Positions 53,629-62,856 of a stretch of DNA of 64,000 nt are shown here, in pieces. A program made the translations under genes and the position numbers. The notes beneath the pieces are model-generated. The model was not told the origin of the DNA and ran no database searches. It was given only the letters and a program-made list of their open reading frames with translations. The stretch spans positions 62,001 to 126,000 of the forward strand of contig JAFZHD010000040.1 in NCBI GenBank assembly GCA_017555085.1, written 5' to 3'. Origin of the DNA: Muribaculaceae bacterium (GTDB taxonomy: Bacteria > Bacteroidota > Bacteroidia > Bacteroidales > Muribaculaceae). How positions within the stretch are numbered: the stretch's first letter is position 1; each line of letters begins with the position of its first letter.

Positions 53629-55041
53629 ATGAAAGAGATTGTAAAACCGAGTTATGCCCGTTTTGTGCTTGAAATGCTCAAAGCAGATAAAGTGGTTGAT
53701 GAACAAGAAGTTGAGATGCTTAACAAACTGTGCGGCAAAAGAGGTTTGGAACGCAAACATTTGGTTGAAGCGCAGTCGTTGACATTGAGCGAAGCACACA
53801 AACATATTGCAGAATCTTGCGCGGCTGACAAAAAAAACTTAATTTCTGACATAGATAAAATGTCGATAATAGATAACAACCGTTCGCGAGAGGAGGCGCT
53901 GCTGTTGTTGGCGGTGAAGATGTGTTTGGCCGACGAGAAAAAATACAGCATCGTGTCGGTGCCGAGTGGTGCGGTCGATTTTGCCCAGTCGCAGGTTGTG
54001 TATCTTGAAAACGGTCTTGACAAGCGACTTAATGCTGTGATTAAAGAGCGCGGCCGCGAGTTGTCAAACGCGTTGAGGGTGGCCGGCTTTGAGTTTATAC
54101 ACATTCCCGCAATCGCCCAACACTATGCCTCGGCACGGTCGGAGTTTCTCAAAACGATGGTGGCCTATATGTCGCCCACACTTGGCGATGGCGAGATTGA
54201 CCGCGTGATTGAAATGTTGCGAACAATGACTACGCAGTATTTCAAAACCGAGATTTTGGAAAGCCGCCTTGGATTTAACTTCCCGGTGTCAAAGCCGTCG
54301 TTGCTCATAAAATTGGGCCGCAGTGCAGTGAACGGCGTTCGCCATTCCGACTTTTTGCAAATGAGGGTGACGCACAACATTGTCGATGAGGTTAATGCCC
54401 TTGTCGATGCGTTTGAAGAATGTGGCAACCACGGACCGGTGCAAATCAAAAATGTCAAAGACGAAAAAGGAACATTTGTTTACGACGGGTTTTACAAGAC
54501 CATCTTTGACATGGTGACCTATCGCCGTGGCTCTCGCAGTCGCATTGTGATAAACCCGTTGGCAAGAAACCACAGACTTGTAATCGAGAGCGGCGAAAAA
54601 AGATATCCCCTTGAACTCGGATTTGGTGAGTCGGCATTGTATGTCTATCTGCTGTGCGAGTCGTTGTTGTCGGCCGATGGCAGCGGAGCAAATTTTCGCA
54701 ATCTTGGAAATCAAAGCTGTAAGCAAATTAAGGCGCGTTATGGCGCGATATATGAAAAGTTCATACAAAGAGATGCTCCTGATATTACATCTCACAAAAT
54801 ACGCAACCCGATGATTTCGCGCATCAAGAGAGTAGTGAAGGAGTGTGGGTTGAGCGACGACAAGGCGCTATTTTGCCCCCATGCCGACGAAAACCGGGCG
54901 TTTCAAATTGCCGTTGAGATGTCGCAAGTGCAGGTGGTTGAGGACGGTCAGATAGTGGCGTTTGAGAACTCAGACTTGCGCAAAGTTTATGAAAGAGCCA
55001 AACAAAAAGCAGGCAAGGAGTGTTTTAAGAGCGTAAAATAG
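53629..55041 (+). CDS. TerB-like domain protein of unknown function
   Basis: A 470-residue cytoplasmic protein I do not recognise as a whole. The N-terminal region (about 1-125) is all-helical with TerB-like acidic stretches (LKADKVVDEQEVEMLNKL; LLLLAVKMCLADEKKYS). A helical middle region (about 130-265) follows, then a mixed C-terminal part (about 285-455) with features of a winged-helix fold: a short wing-like strand pair (RSRIVINP, HRLVIES), then helices and ISRIKRVVKECG, as in small DNA-binding modules of Bacteroidetes regulators. There is no signal peptide or membrane helix. ATG at 53629 is used, not 53611. It has no operon partner. A regulatory or stress role is inference only. Confidence 0.6.
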   Translation: MKEIVKPSYARFVLEMLKADKVVDEQEVEMLNKLCGKRGLERKHLVEAQSLTLSEAHKHIAESCAADKKNLISDIDKMSIIDNNRSREEALLLLAVKMCLADEKKYSIVSVPSGAVDFAQSQVVYLENGLDKRLNAVIKERGRELSNALRVAGFEFIHIPAIAQHYASARSEFLKTMVAYMSPTLGDGEIDRVIEMLRTMTTQYFKTEILESRLGFNFPVSKPSLLIKLGRSAVNGVRHSDFLQMRVTHNIVDEVNALVDAFEECGNHGPVQIKNVKDEKGTFVYDGFYKTIFDMVTYRRGSRSRIVINPLARNHRLVIESGEKRYPLELGFGESALYVYLLCESLLSADGSGANFRNLGNQSCKQIKARYGAIYEKFIQRDAPDITSHKIRNPMISRIKRVVKECGLSDDKALFCPHADENRAFQIAVEMSQVQVVEDGQIVAFENSDLRKVYERAKQKAGKECFKSVK

Positions 55042-55072
55042 AGTTATCAGGACCGAAAAATGGTCTAAAATA

Positions 55073-55103
55073 TTGTGCCATTGTGAAAAAAACACTAAAT
55101 TTG
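55073..55103 (+). promoter_or_regulatory. Promoter for the pseudouridine synthase gene
   Basis: TTG (55073-55075), 20 bp spacer, TAAATTTG (55096-55103). Predicted transcript start about 55109 leaves a leader of some 165 nt, the longest in the window. Confidence 0.65.
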
Positions 55104-55272
55104 TAGTCGCAAAACGGCAGTCAGTGATGACTTTATATAAGCAAAACCATGAGGTTGCTTTATAGCATGAAATTGCAAAGATTTTAGGAATATATAAAAA
55201 CAGAATTCAAACTTATTTTTTTAAGCCGCGAGGCAATCCTTTATTTAGTATTTAGAAAGTCATAAACCTATT

Positions 55273-56640
55273 ATGGACAGTATTGAAAAGAAACCCAAAA
55301 GACCAAGAATCGGTGGCGCTGTCAGTGTAAGTGCCGAAGGCCAAGAAACCCGTTATGAAAAAGTGAACTACAATCAGGGTGGCGATTATCAATCGGCAGG
55401 CGAACGCCGATACAACTCACGCCAAGGCGGATATAACCGTGGCGGCAACAACTATGGCAATGGTGGCTATAACCGTCAAGGAGGCTACAACCGTTACAAC
55501 AACGACAACTATCAACCCCGCAATAATCGTGACTACAACTCGTCGGCCGAAGGAGAAAGCGAAGTTGACGGCAATGTGCATGAAGGATATCAACCCCGTC
55601 GTCAACAAGGTGGTTACAACAGCCGCGGATACAACAATAATCGTCAAGGCGGCTATGGCAACAATCGCCAAGGCGGATACAATAACGGCCGTCAACAAGG
55701 CGGCAACCGTCAGGGCGGATATGGTAACAACCGTCAAGGTGGTTACAACAACCGTCAGCAAGGCGGTGGCAATCGCCAACAAGGTGGCTATGGCAACAAC
55801 AGCCGTCGTCCCAACAACAACCGTCGTCAACAAAGCAATGACAGCGTAATGCCCATGCGTGGCAAGAGTTTCACTCCACGCCCCAAACGCGTTGAGTATG
55901 AAATGCCCATCATGGACCCCAACGAACAAATGCGTCTCAACAAATTCATGGCAAACGCAGGTATCTGTTCTCGCCGTGAAGCCGACGAATTTATCCAACA
56001 AGGTCTTGTTAAGGTTAACGGCGTAGTGGTAACCGAACTCGGAACAAAAATCTCACACAGCGATACAGTTGAATATGATGAAAAGATTGTTACACTCGAA
56101 AGCAAGTGCTACATTCTTCTCAACAAACCCAAAGATTGCGTGACAACAGCCGACGACCCCAATGGCCGCATGACTGTTATGGACTTGGTGAAGGGTGCTT
56201 GCAACGAGCGCATCTATCCCGTTGGCCGCCTCGACCGCAATACAACAGGTGTGTTGTTGCTCACTAACGACGGTGACCTCGCTTCAAAATTGACTCACCC
56301 CAAATATGTGAAGAAAAAAATCTACCATGTGTGGTGTGACAAAGATATTTCAGAAGATGATATGCAACGCATTGCCGACGGTATCGAACTCGAAGACGGT
56401 CCCATTCATGCCGATGCAATCAGTTATGCAACTGAAACAGCCTACAACCAAGCAGGTATCGAAATTCACTCTGGTCGCAACCGCATCGTTCGCCGCATCT
56501 TTGAATCGCTCGGTTATCATGTAACCAAACTCGACCGCGTTTACTTTGCCGGCTTGACCAAAAAGAATTTGCCCCGCGGCCGTTGGCGCTATCTCACACA
56601 AGAAGAAGTTAATTTCTTGAAAATGGGCTCATTTGAATAA
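55273..56640 (+). CDS. RluB/RsuA-type pseudouridine synthase with disordered Gly/Gln/Asn-rich head
   Basis: A 455-residue RNA-modifying enzyme. Residues 1 to about 205 are low-complexity, with many repeats of the type RQGGYN / NNRQGGYG, rich in Arg, Gly, Gln, Asn and Tyr. From residue 220 comes an S4 RNA-binding domain ([20 protein letters not shown]), then the catalytic domain with Asp321 in [17 protein letters not shown] and the RsuA-family ending. It should modify 23S (or 16S) rRNA. The head looks like RGG-type RNA-binding regions and is much longer than the E. coli enzyme needs. asnS follows 26 bp later. Confidence 0.92.
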   Translation: MDSIEKKPKRPRIGGAVSVSAEGQETRYEKVNYNQGGDYQSAGERRYNSRQGGYNRGGNNYGNGGYNRQGGYNRYNNDNYQPRNNRDYNSSAEGESEVDGNVHEGYQPRRQQGGYNSRGYNNNRQGGYGNNRQGGYNNGRQQGGNRQGGYGNNRQGGYNNRQQGGGNRQQGGYGNNSRRPNNNRRQQSNDSVMPMRGKSFTPRPKRVEYEMPIMDPNEQMRLNKFMANAGICSRREADEFIQQGLVKVNGVVVTELGTKISHSDTVEYDEKIVTLESKCYILLNKPKDCVTTADDPNGRMTVMDLVKGACNERIYPVGRLDRNTTGVLLLTNDGDLASKLTHPKYVKKKIYHVWCDKDISEDDMQRIADGIELEDGPIHADAISYATETAYNQAGIEIHSGRNRIVRRIFESLGYHVTKLDRVYFAGLTKKNLPRGRWRYLTQEEVNFLKMGSFE

Positions 56641-56666
56641 TCAATAACAAAATCACATACAAAGCA

Positions 56667-58064
56667 ATGAAAAGAACTAAAATTGTCGACATATTTGCCC
56701 CCGAACTCATCGGTAATCAGGTGAGCGTAAAAGGTTGGGTGCGCACTCGTCGCGGCAACAAGCAAGTGCAGTTTGTTGCGCTCAACGACGGCTCTACAAT
56801 CAAAAACATTCAGATTGTTTTTGACATGGCCAAGTTTGATGAAGAGCAGTTGAAACCCGTAACCACAGGTGCAAGTATTCATGTAATCGGTCAGTTGGTA
56901 GAATCAATGGGTAAAGGTCAAACATGTGAAATTCAAGCCGAATCGCTTGAAATTTACGGTACAGCCGACCCCGACACATATCCCTTGCAGAAGAAAGGAC
57001 ACACATTTGAGTTCCTTCGCGAAAAGGCTCACTTGCGTCCCCGCACCAACACATTTGGTGCAATCTTCCGCATCCGTCACCACATGGCTATCGCCATCCA
57101 CCAATTCTTCCACGACCACGGCTTCTTCTATTTCCACACACCCATCATCACAGCATCTGACTGTGAAGGTGCAGGTCAAATGTTCCAAGTAACAACAAAG
57201 AACCTCTATGACTTGAAGAAAGACGAGAACGGCTCAATCATTTATGACGACGACTTCTTTGGTAAACAAGCAAGCCTCACAGTATCAGGTCAGTTAGAAG
57301 GCGAGTTGGCTGCAACAGCACTCGGCTCAATCTACACATTCGGTCCCACATTCCGTGCCGAAAACTCTAACACTCCCCGCCACTTGGCCGAGTTTTGGAT
57401 GGTAGAACCCGAAGTTGCGTTTGCTGACCTAAACGACTTGATGGACCTTGAAGAAGAGTTTATCAAATACTGTGTGAACTGGGCGCTTAACAACTGTAAA
57501 GATGACCTCGAATTCCTCAACAACATGATTGACAAGGGCTTGATTGAGCGCTTGCAAGAAGTTGTGAAAACCGAGTTTGTTCGCTTGCCCTACACCGAAG
57601 GCATCAAGATTCTCGAAGATGCAATCGCCGCAGGCAAGAAATTTGAATTCCCCGTATATTGGGGTTGCGACCTTGCAAGCGAACACGAACGCTATCTCGT
57701 GGAAGAGCACTTCAAGAAACCCGTCATCATGACCGACTATCCCAAGGATATCAAGGCATTCTACATGAAACTCAATGCCGACGGCAAGACAGTTCAAGGT
57801 ACCGATGTATTGTTCCCCCAAATCGGCGAAATCATTGGCGGTAGTGTTCGTGAAGAAAGTTACGACAAGTTGATGACTCGCATCGAGGAAATGAACATCC
57901 CCATGAAAGACATGTGGTGGTATCTCGACACTCGTCGTTTTGGTACAGTGCCTCATGCAGGTTTCGGTCTCGGTTTCGAACGCTTGTTGCTCTTTGTGAC
58001 AGGTATGACAAACATCCGCGACGTGATTCCCTTCCCCCGCACTCCAAACAACGCCGAATTCTAA
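56667..58064 (+). CDS. asnS: Asparagine--tRNA ligase
   Basis: A 465-residue class IIb synthetase. N-terminal OB-fold anticodon domain (about 15-105, [22 protein letters not shown]), motif 2 ([21 protein letters not shown]), and motif 3 ([12 protein letters not shown]) near the end. Length and the N-R-H pattern fit AsnRS rather than AspRS. Co-transcribed with the pseudouridine synthase; a terminator follows. Confidence 0.97.
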   Translation: MKRTKIVDIFAPELIGNQVSVKGWVRTRRGNKQVQFVALNDGSTIKNIQIVFDMAKFDEEQLKPVTTGASIHVIGQLVESMGKGQTCEIQAESLEIYGTADPDTYPLQKKGHTFEFLREKAHLRPRTNTFGAIFRIRHHMAIAIHQFFHDHGFFYFHTPIITASDCEGAGQMFQVTTKNLYDLKKDENGSIIYDDDFFGKQASLTVSGQLEGELAATALGSIYTFGPTFRAENSNTPRHLAEFWMVEPEVAFADLNDLMDLEEEFIKYCVNWALNNCKDDLEFLNNMIDKGLIERLQEVVKTEFVRLPYTEGIKILEDAIAAGKKFEFPVYWGCDLASEHERYLVEEHFKKPVIMTDYPKDIKAFYMKLNADGKTVQGTDVLFPQIGEIIGGSVREESYDKLMTRIEEMNIPMKDMWWYLDTRRFGTVPHAGFGLGFERLLLFVTGMTNIRDVIPFPRTPNNAEF

Positions 58065-58089
58065 TCAGGCAAACTGTCAGAATAACAAC

Positions 58090-58117
58090 AAAGCCACATC
58101 CTTTTGGGTGTGGCTTT
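58090..58117 (+). terminator. Terminator after asnS
   Basis: AAAGCCACATCC / GGGTGTGGCTTT stem (one G-T pair) with TTTT loop and T tail. Confidence 0.85.
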
Positions 58118-58250
58118 TGTTATATATATGTAATGCATCGCAAGTGTGACTATGCTAAGGTTTCGAGCCTTAAAATCAAATAGTAAAAAAAGCCTAATGA
58201 TTGGATAGAATTATAAGACAAGCGTAGTATCAGGTTAAGTGAAAAATAAC

Positions 58251-58258
58251 TATCTTTG
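58251..58258 (+). promoter_or_regulatory. -7 element (TATCTTTG)
   Basis: Perfect TAnnTTTG 28 bp before the ATG at 58287; no clear -33 TTG. Confidence 0.5.
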
Positions 58259-58286
58259 CACATAGAATAAGGACGCTATTATATTT

Positions 58287-58673
58287 ATGGAGAAAATCCT
58301 GAGGTTCTTTGTTTTGGCATTGTTGGCAACAGTCGCTTTGGTCGGCTGTTCAACAGAGTTTGACTCATCGGTTAACGTGAGTCAAACCAATGCGTCACCA
58401 TCAGCAATAGATGTTTATGATTTAGACTGTGCTACACCTAATCTTGAATTACTCCTCCCGCGCCAATACACAGGCCTTACTAATGCTTACAGAACACATA
58501 CTACGGTCAAAAGGCCGAGTAATAGGCATAAGAATAACATAGAATTTGTGAAGAGAGGCAAAGTTATCAATGTTTGTCTCGGAAACTTTGTTCAACAAGA
58601 ATCTTTTAAAAATCTACATCGTTTTGTCAGGTCTGCAACATGGTTGATTAGTCTTGGCAAACTTGTCATTTAG
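58287..58673 (+). CDS. Small putative lipoprotein, unknown function
   Basis: A 128-residue protein. The N-terminus is a clear lipoprotein signal (LLATVALVGC, lipid Cys21). The mature part is short, with polar and basic stretches and no family I can name. It could be a full small lipoprotein or the remains of a longer one; the mature region gives no domain evidence either way. The -7 box supports expression. Confidence 0.6.
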   Translation: MEKILRFFVLALLATVALVGCSTEFDSSVNVSQTNASPSAIDVYDLDCATPNLELLLPRQYTGLTNAYRTHTTVKRPSNRHKNNIEFVKRGKVINVCLGNFVQQESFKNLHRFVRSATWLISLGKLVI

Positions 58674-58788
58674 CATTTTGGAATAACGGATATTTGGCGA
58701 CATCTTCTTTCAAACAAGGAGATGCCGAATGTCGTCGTATGTGTTATTGATTAAGAAAATTATGCATAATAAAAACCAAAATTGTTAA

Positions 58789-59229
58789 ATGGAAAAGAAG
58801 TTTATTAGAGTTCGCTCAAAAAAAGATGTCATTATATCTGCATCGCTCATAATTGCCGGTTTGGTCCTTGCGCTCATTCCCGAAAGCGTTGATGTCAATC
58901 TCGGAGGATATGCCTTAATAGCCGTTGGCGTTTCGCTTGCGTGTATATTGAAAACTAACTACAAAAATGTCGAAACTCAACAAATGTATATCAAAAAAGA
59001 GTTTTATTTTAGCGGAGACAAGAAAACTCATATTTTGTCGGCATTGAAAACATGTAGCGGGTCGATTGATTTGTCACAAGACCGAAAAGGACAAGCATTG
59101 ATGCTGAAAGTCTATTATTGTCCCAAGTCACATAATGCCTATATGCAACTTTATGAATATGTACCTCATCAGTATGAACCTTGTTCGCAAGTCTATGAGG
59201 TTGATAAGGTTGAAAATCTATTAAAGTAG
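58789..59229 (+). CDS. Small two-helix membrane protein, unknown function
   Basis: A 146-residue protein. A basic N-terminus (KKFIRVRSKKD) leads to two membrane helices (about 14-31 and 39-54) forming a hairpin, then a soluble cytoplasmic domain of about 90 residues with beta-strand character and four cysteines. No family recognised. It lies 115 bp after the small lipoprotein gene and 82 bp before the Na/Pi cotransporter. Confidence 0.65.
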   Translation: MEKKFIRVRSKKDVIISASLIIAGLVLALIPESVDVNLGGYALIAVGVSLACILKTNYKNVETQQMYIKKEFYFSGDKKTHILSALKTCSGSIDLSQDRKGQALMLKVYYCPKSHNAYMQLYEYVPHQYEPCSQVYEVDKVENLLK

Positions 59230-59311
59230 TGTTTCTAATTTTTGCAGCGGCATCACCGGCAGGTGTTGTTTTGGTTGCAGACAGTCTTGTTACAAATCAA
59301 ATTTATTAAAA

Positions 59312-61045
59312 ATGGAATTATTTCAGATATTATCGTTGTTGGGAGCATTAGGTATGTTCCTATATGGAATGAACCTAATGAGTTCGGGCCTGCAAAAAGT
59401 GTCGGGCGATAAACTTCGCGGTTTGTTGTCGGCAATGACATCTAATCCCTTTAAGGGAGTGTTGACGGGGTTGGGGATAACCTCAGTAATTCAATCGTCA
59501 TCGGCGACAACCGTTATGGTTGTGAGTTTTGTAAATGCCGGATTACTATCGCTCATGCAAGCGATAGGGGTTATTATGGGCGCAAATATAGGTACGACAG
59601 TTACGGCATGGCTAGTGTCGTGGCTCGGATTTAAGGCCGATATATCAATTCTCGCAATACCGTTGATGGCGTTGGGTTTCTTGTTCTCAAATTCAAAGAA
59701 AAATAAACGGCAGAATATAGGTGAACTTATAGTCGGTTTCTGTCTTTTGTTCCTTGGTCTGTCATTTATGAAGGAATCGATACCCGACTTAAACGAAACA
59801 CCACAGGTATTAGAGTTTGTGAAAAGTTGGTCAAGTTATGGGTTTGGTTCTGTGCTGATATTCTTGCTGTTTGGCACCATATTAACCTTGGTTCTTCAAT
59901 CATCATCGGCAACAATGGCAATTACACTCATTATGTTAAGCATGGGGTGGATACCGTTTGATATGGCTTGTGCCATGGTGTTGGGCGAGAATATAGGCAC
60001 GACAATTACCGCAAACATTGCTGCAGCGGTAGGTAATACCCAGGCCAAGCGGGCGGCGATGTCTCACACGATATTCAATGTGTTTGGCGTGGTATGGGCG
60101 TTATTGTTCTTCAAGCCGTTTCTTGCTCTTGTCGGTGCAATTATCGAGGCATTTGGCTTGCCCAATCCGGCATCAGACGGGTTTGTGGTTAGTGGCTCGG
60201 CATCAGCCAGCAGTACAGCCGCATTATATGGCCTATCAATGTTGCACACCTTGTTCAACACAATCAACACCTTGATATTGATATGGTTTGTTAAATACAT
60301 GGAAAAGGCAGTTGTGTGGATCGTTAAAGCCCCCAAAAATCAAGAGGAAGAAGCATTTAGGCTTAAATATATTTCGGCTGGTCGTGTTGCTGCACCCGAA
60401 CTTGCCGCCGAGCAGGCTTTTGACGAGATTATACACTTTGCCCGCATATCAAAAAACGGTCTTGGATATGCCAAGTTGGCAATATCAGAGCCCGACTCTG
60501 ATAAGTTTGAAGAATTGCGAGGCAAATTGGTTAAGTATGAGGAGATTTCTGACAGAATAGAATATGAGATAGCATCATTCTTAAATGGTGTATCGGCTGG
60601 AGACATCAGTGAAATAACCTCAATAAAGATTAAGACGATGTATAAAATAATCAGCGAATTAGAATCGTTGGGCGATTCGGGCGAGGCCATTAGTCGCATT
60701 CTTTCAAGACGGAATGTTCACAAGAAAAGTTTTAGTGAGGACACGATAAAAAATCTTCAAGGTATGGCCGATACGGTTGACGCGGCTTATAGTGTGATGA
60801 TTGAAAATCTTGAAGCCGCCCATAAAGGCACACTAACTAATATTATGAATGCCTATAATTGTGAAAATCGCATTAATGAATTGAGAAATATGCTCCGCGA
60901 TGCCGAAATTGAGCAAATGGAAAGCGGCAAAAAGACCTATCAGGCAAGTGTGTATTATATGGATATTGTGAACGAATTTGAGCGTATGGGCGATTTCATA
61001 ATCAACATATCGCAAGACTTGGAAAGGTCGTTTATTCATAAATAG
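59312..61045 (+). CDS. Na+/phosphate cotransporter family protein with PhoU-like tail
   Basis: A 577-residue protein of the NptA/YjbB type. Two Na/Pi repeat units carry the QSSSATT and QSSSATM motifs (around residues 65 and 197) in about eight helices. A cytoplasmic helical PhoU-like domain fills about 360-577. It should move phosphate with sodium; bacterial members may export phosphate. PhoU-like tails suggest control by phosphate state. Terminator follows. Confidence 0.92.
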   Translation: MELFQILSLLGALGMFLYGMNLMSSGLQKVSGDKLRGLLSAMTSNPFKGVLTGLGITSVIQSSSATTVMVVSFVNAGLLSLMQAIGVIMGANIGTTVTAWLVSWLGFKADISILAIPLMALGFLFSNSKKNKRQNIGELIVGFCLLFLGLSFMKESIPDLNETPQVLEFVKSWSSYGFGSVLIFLLFGTILTLVLQSSSATMAITLIMLSMGWIPFDMACAMVLGENIGTTITANIAAAVGNTQAKRAAMSHTIFNVFGVVWALLFFKPFLALVGAIIEAFGLPNPASDGFVVSGSASASSTAALYGLSMLHTLFNTINTLILIWFVKYMEKAVVWIVKAPKNQEEEAFRLKYISAGRVAAPELAAEQAFDEIIHFARISKNGLGYAKLAISEPDSDKFEELRGKLVKYEEISDRIEYEIASFLNGVSAGDISEITSIKIKTMYKIISELESLGDSGEAISRILSRRNVHKKSFSEDTIKNLQGMADTVDAAYSVMIENLEAAHKGTLTNIMNAYNCENRINELRNMLRDAEIEQMESGKKTYQASVYYMDIVNEFERMGDFIINISQDLERSFIHK

Positions 61046-61091
61046 GCCAAAATCTTGTGGCGTACAAGCCATTGATTTTAGCTCAAAACAT

Positions 61092-61124
61092 TAACGCCCC
61101 GTACATCATATGTGCGAGGCGTTA
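61092..61124. terminator. Bidirectional terminator
   Basis: TAACGCC / GGCGTTA stem extended to 15 bp with one mismatch and one G-T pair, between convergent genes. Confidence 0.75.
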
Positions 61125-61165
61125 CTATAAAAGTTGTTGTCAATTTACATAGGGGAGTAGTGCCG

Positions 61166-62551
61166 TTATAGAATTTTCTTGACGAGCGAAAACATTTTGT
61201 AGGGCATATAGCGAAATGGCAGGTCGATGCGTGTTGATGAAGCAATGATGCTGCGAGTGTGGCTGAATGCCTCAAAACTTTCCTTGCCGTGGTAGCTGCC
61301 CATGCCCGAATTGCCTACACCGCCAAATGGTACATTTTCGTTGGCAATGTGCATAATCACATCGTTGATGCAACCGCCGCCCGATGAGGTGTTGCGAACC
61401 ATGGTCCAACCGTCGCTCTCGTTGCCAAAGAAGTAGAGGGCGAGAGGTTTGGGACGTGAGTTTATAAATGAAGTGGCTGTGGCGAGAAACGGCTCGTCGG
61501 TGTCAAAGGTGATTACGGGCAACACCGGGCCGAAAATCTCTTCGGTCATCACAGGCGAGTCAAGTGCGGGGTTGTCGAGCAATGTCGGCTCAATGTAGCG
61601 TTGGGTGGCGTCAAACGAGCCTCCATATAGCACCTTTGAGTCTTTGATATATTGTGTGATGCGCTCAAAGGCTTTGTCGTTGACTATTCTCACATAATGC
61701 TTGTCGGCTTTGATGTCGTCGCCGTGAAGAATCTTCACTTCGGCCTCAAAAGCAGCCACAAACTCGGCTTTAACATCTTTGTGTATCAGCAGATAGTCGG
61801 GGGCAATGCATGTTTGACCGCTGTTGAGGGTTTTGCCCCAAGCCAATCGGCGTGCTGCCACTTTTATGTCGGCACATTTGTCAACGATGCACGGACTTTT
61901 GCCACCGAGTTCAAGCACCACCGGGGTCAGGTTTTTGGCTGCTGCTGCCATAACGGTAGTGGCCAGTGCCGGGCTGCCGGTGAAAAAAATAATGTCCCAT
62001 TTGTGAGCAAGCAAAGCCGTGTTGACATCGCGATTGCCTTGAACCACGGCAATGTATTCCTTGTCAAACGTCTCGCTAATCATTTGCTCAATGACATTTG
62101 ACACATTGGGTACATAGGGCGAGGGCTTGAGCATAGCGGTGCAGCCGGCCGAGATTGCGCCCACAAGCGGGTTGAGCAGCAGTTGAACGGGGTAGTTCCA
62201 CGGTGCGATAATCAGCGCATTGCCAAGCGGCTCTTTGGTGATGTAACTGCGCGACGGAAACAGTTTCAGCGGGGTTGACACTCGCTTGCGTTTGGCCCAG
62301 CAGTCAATGTTGTTCAAATGATTTTTAATCTCGGCTTTCACAATGCTCGTTTCGGTCAAAAACGCCTCTTCATACGACTTATGAAGGTCGGTCCACAATG
62401 CGTCATAAAGTCGGCTTTCCCACTTGTCTAATGCGTCGAGCATACGGCGGAGCATTTGTTTGCGAAACTTGATGTCGAGAGTTGCACCCGACTCAAAATG
62501 TCGTCGTTGGGCGAGAGTTATATCGTTGATGTTTTTAATAAAATCGGTCAT
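61166..62551 (-). CDS. Aldehyde dehydrogenase, class 3-like
   Basis: A 461-residue NAD(P)-dependent aldehyde dehydrogenase. Catalytic Cys in SGQTCIAPDYL, general base Glu in LELGGKSP, and NAD-fold motif FTGSPALATTV. Length and the hydrophobic-basic C-terminus (FRYMPYKMFSLVKKIL) match the short class 3 group that often associates with membranes and handles fatty or long-chain aldehydes. Substrate is inferred. The next gene on this strand is a fatty-acyl type AMP ligase further right, but they are separated by 305 bp. Confidence 0.93.
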   Translation of the reverse strand: MTDFIKNINDITLAQRRHFESGATLDIKFRKQMLRRMLDALDKWESRLYDALWTDLHKSYEEAFLTETSIVKAEIKNHLNNIDCWAKRKRVSTPLKLFPSRSYITKEPLGNALIIAPWNYPVQLLLNPLVGAISAGCTAMLKPSPYVPNVSNVIEQMISETFDKEYIAVVQGNRDVNTALLAHKWDIIFFTGSPALATTVMAAAAKNLTPVVLELGGKSPCIVDKCADIKVAARRLAWGKTLNSGQTCIAPDYLLIHKDVKAEFVAAFEAEVKILHGDDIKADKHYVRIVNDKAFERITQYIKDSKVLYGGSFDATQRYIEPTLLDNPALDSPVMTEEIFGPVLPVITFDTDEPFLATATSFINSRPKPLALYFFGNESDGWTMVRNTSSGGGCINDVIMHIANENVPFGGVGNSGMGSYHGKESFEAFSHTRSIIASSTRIDLPFRYMPYKMFSLVKKIL

Positions 62552-62643
62552 AATGGGTAGTTTACTTATTATTCAAACGATAATCCCGCGCAAATGTTTT
62601 ATAAGCCATTGTCAAAAATTTTGAGTTAAAAGTGTTACGCTTT

Positions 62644-62700
62644 AATTCTCCCCCTATCCACTGCATTTTACTCCGTTTCATTTGTGGCAGAGGGAGAATT
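62644..62700. repeat. Imperfect long inverted repeat
   Basis: AATTCTCCC-CCTATCCAC pairs with GTGGCAGAGGGAGAATT across about 23 bases. It lies in the 305-bp gene-free gap 62552-62856; function unknown (terminator, attenuator or site for a protein). Confidence 0.5.
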
Positions 62701-62801
62701 TGTCCGCGATATATTCCGACACTAGCTAACGCGCTAACCTTATTGTGCTCTTCTGTCTAAAACATATTCTCGCAACAATGATAAATTAGGTTAGACAAAA
62801 A

Positions 62802-62835
62802 AATAAGGCAACTCATGTAATTGGGTTGCCTTATT
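62802..62835 (-). terminator. Terminator after the AMP ligase
   Basis: Perfect AATAAGGCAAC / GTTGCCTTATT stem, 12-base loop, followed on the minus strand by a TTT-rich tail. Confidence 0.8.
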
Positions 62836-62856
62836 GATATCCGTAGTTTGAGAATT

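Noticed and set aside
52920..53629. Integrated element at tRNA-Leu
   Set aside because: No integrase, no repeat of the tRNA 3' end downstream, and no mobile genes follow; only unexplained repeats remain.
55417..56001. Minus-strand open frame of 194 residues rich in Val, Ala and Thr, looking like a membrane protein
   Set aside because: It is the antisense shadow of the QGGYN repeats in the pseudouridine synthase; the hydrophobic look comes from complementing Gly/Gln/Asn codons.
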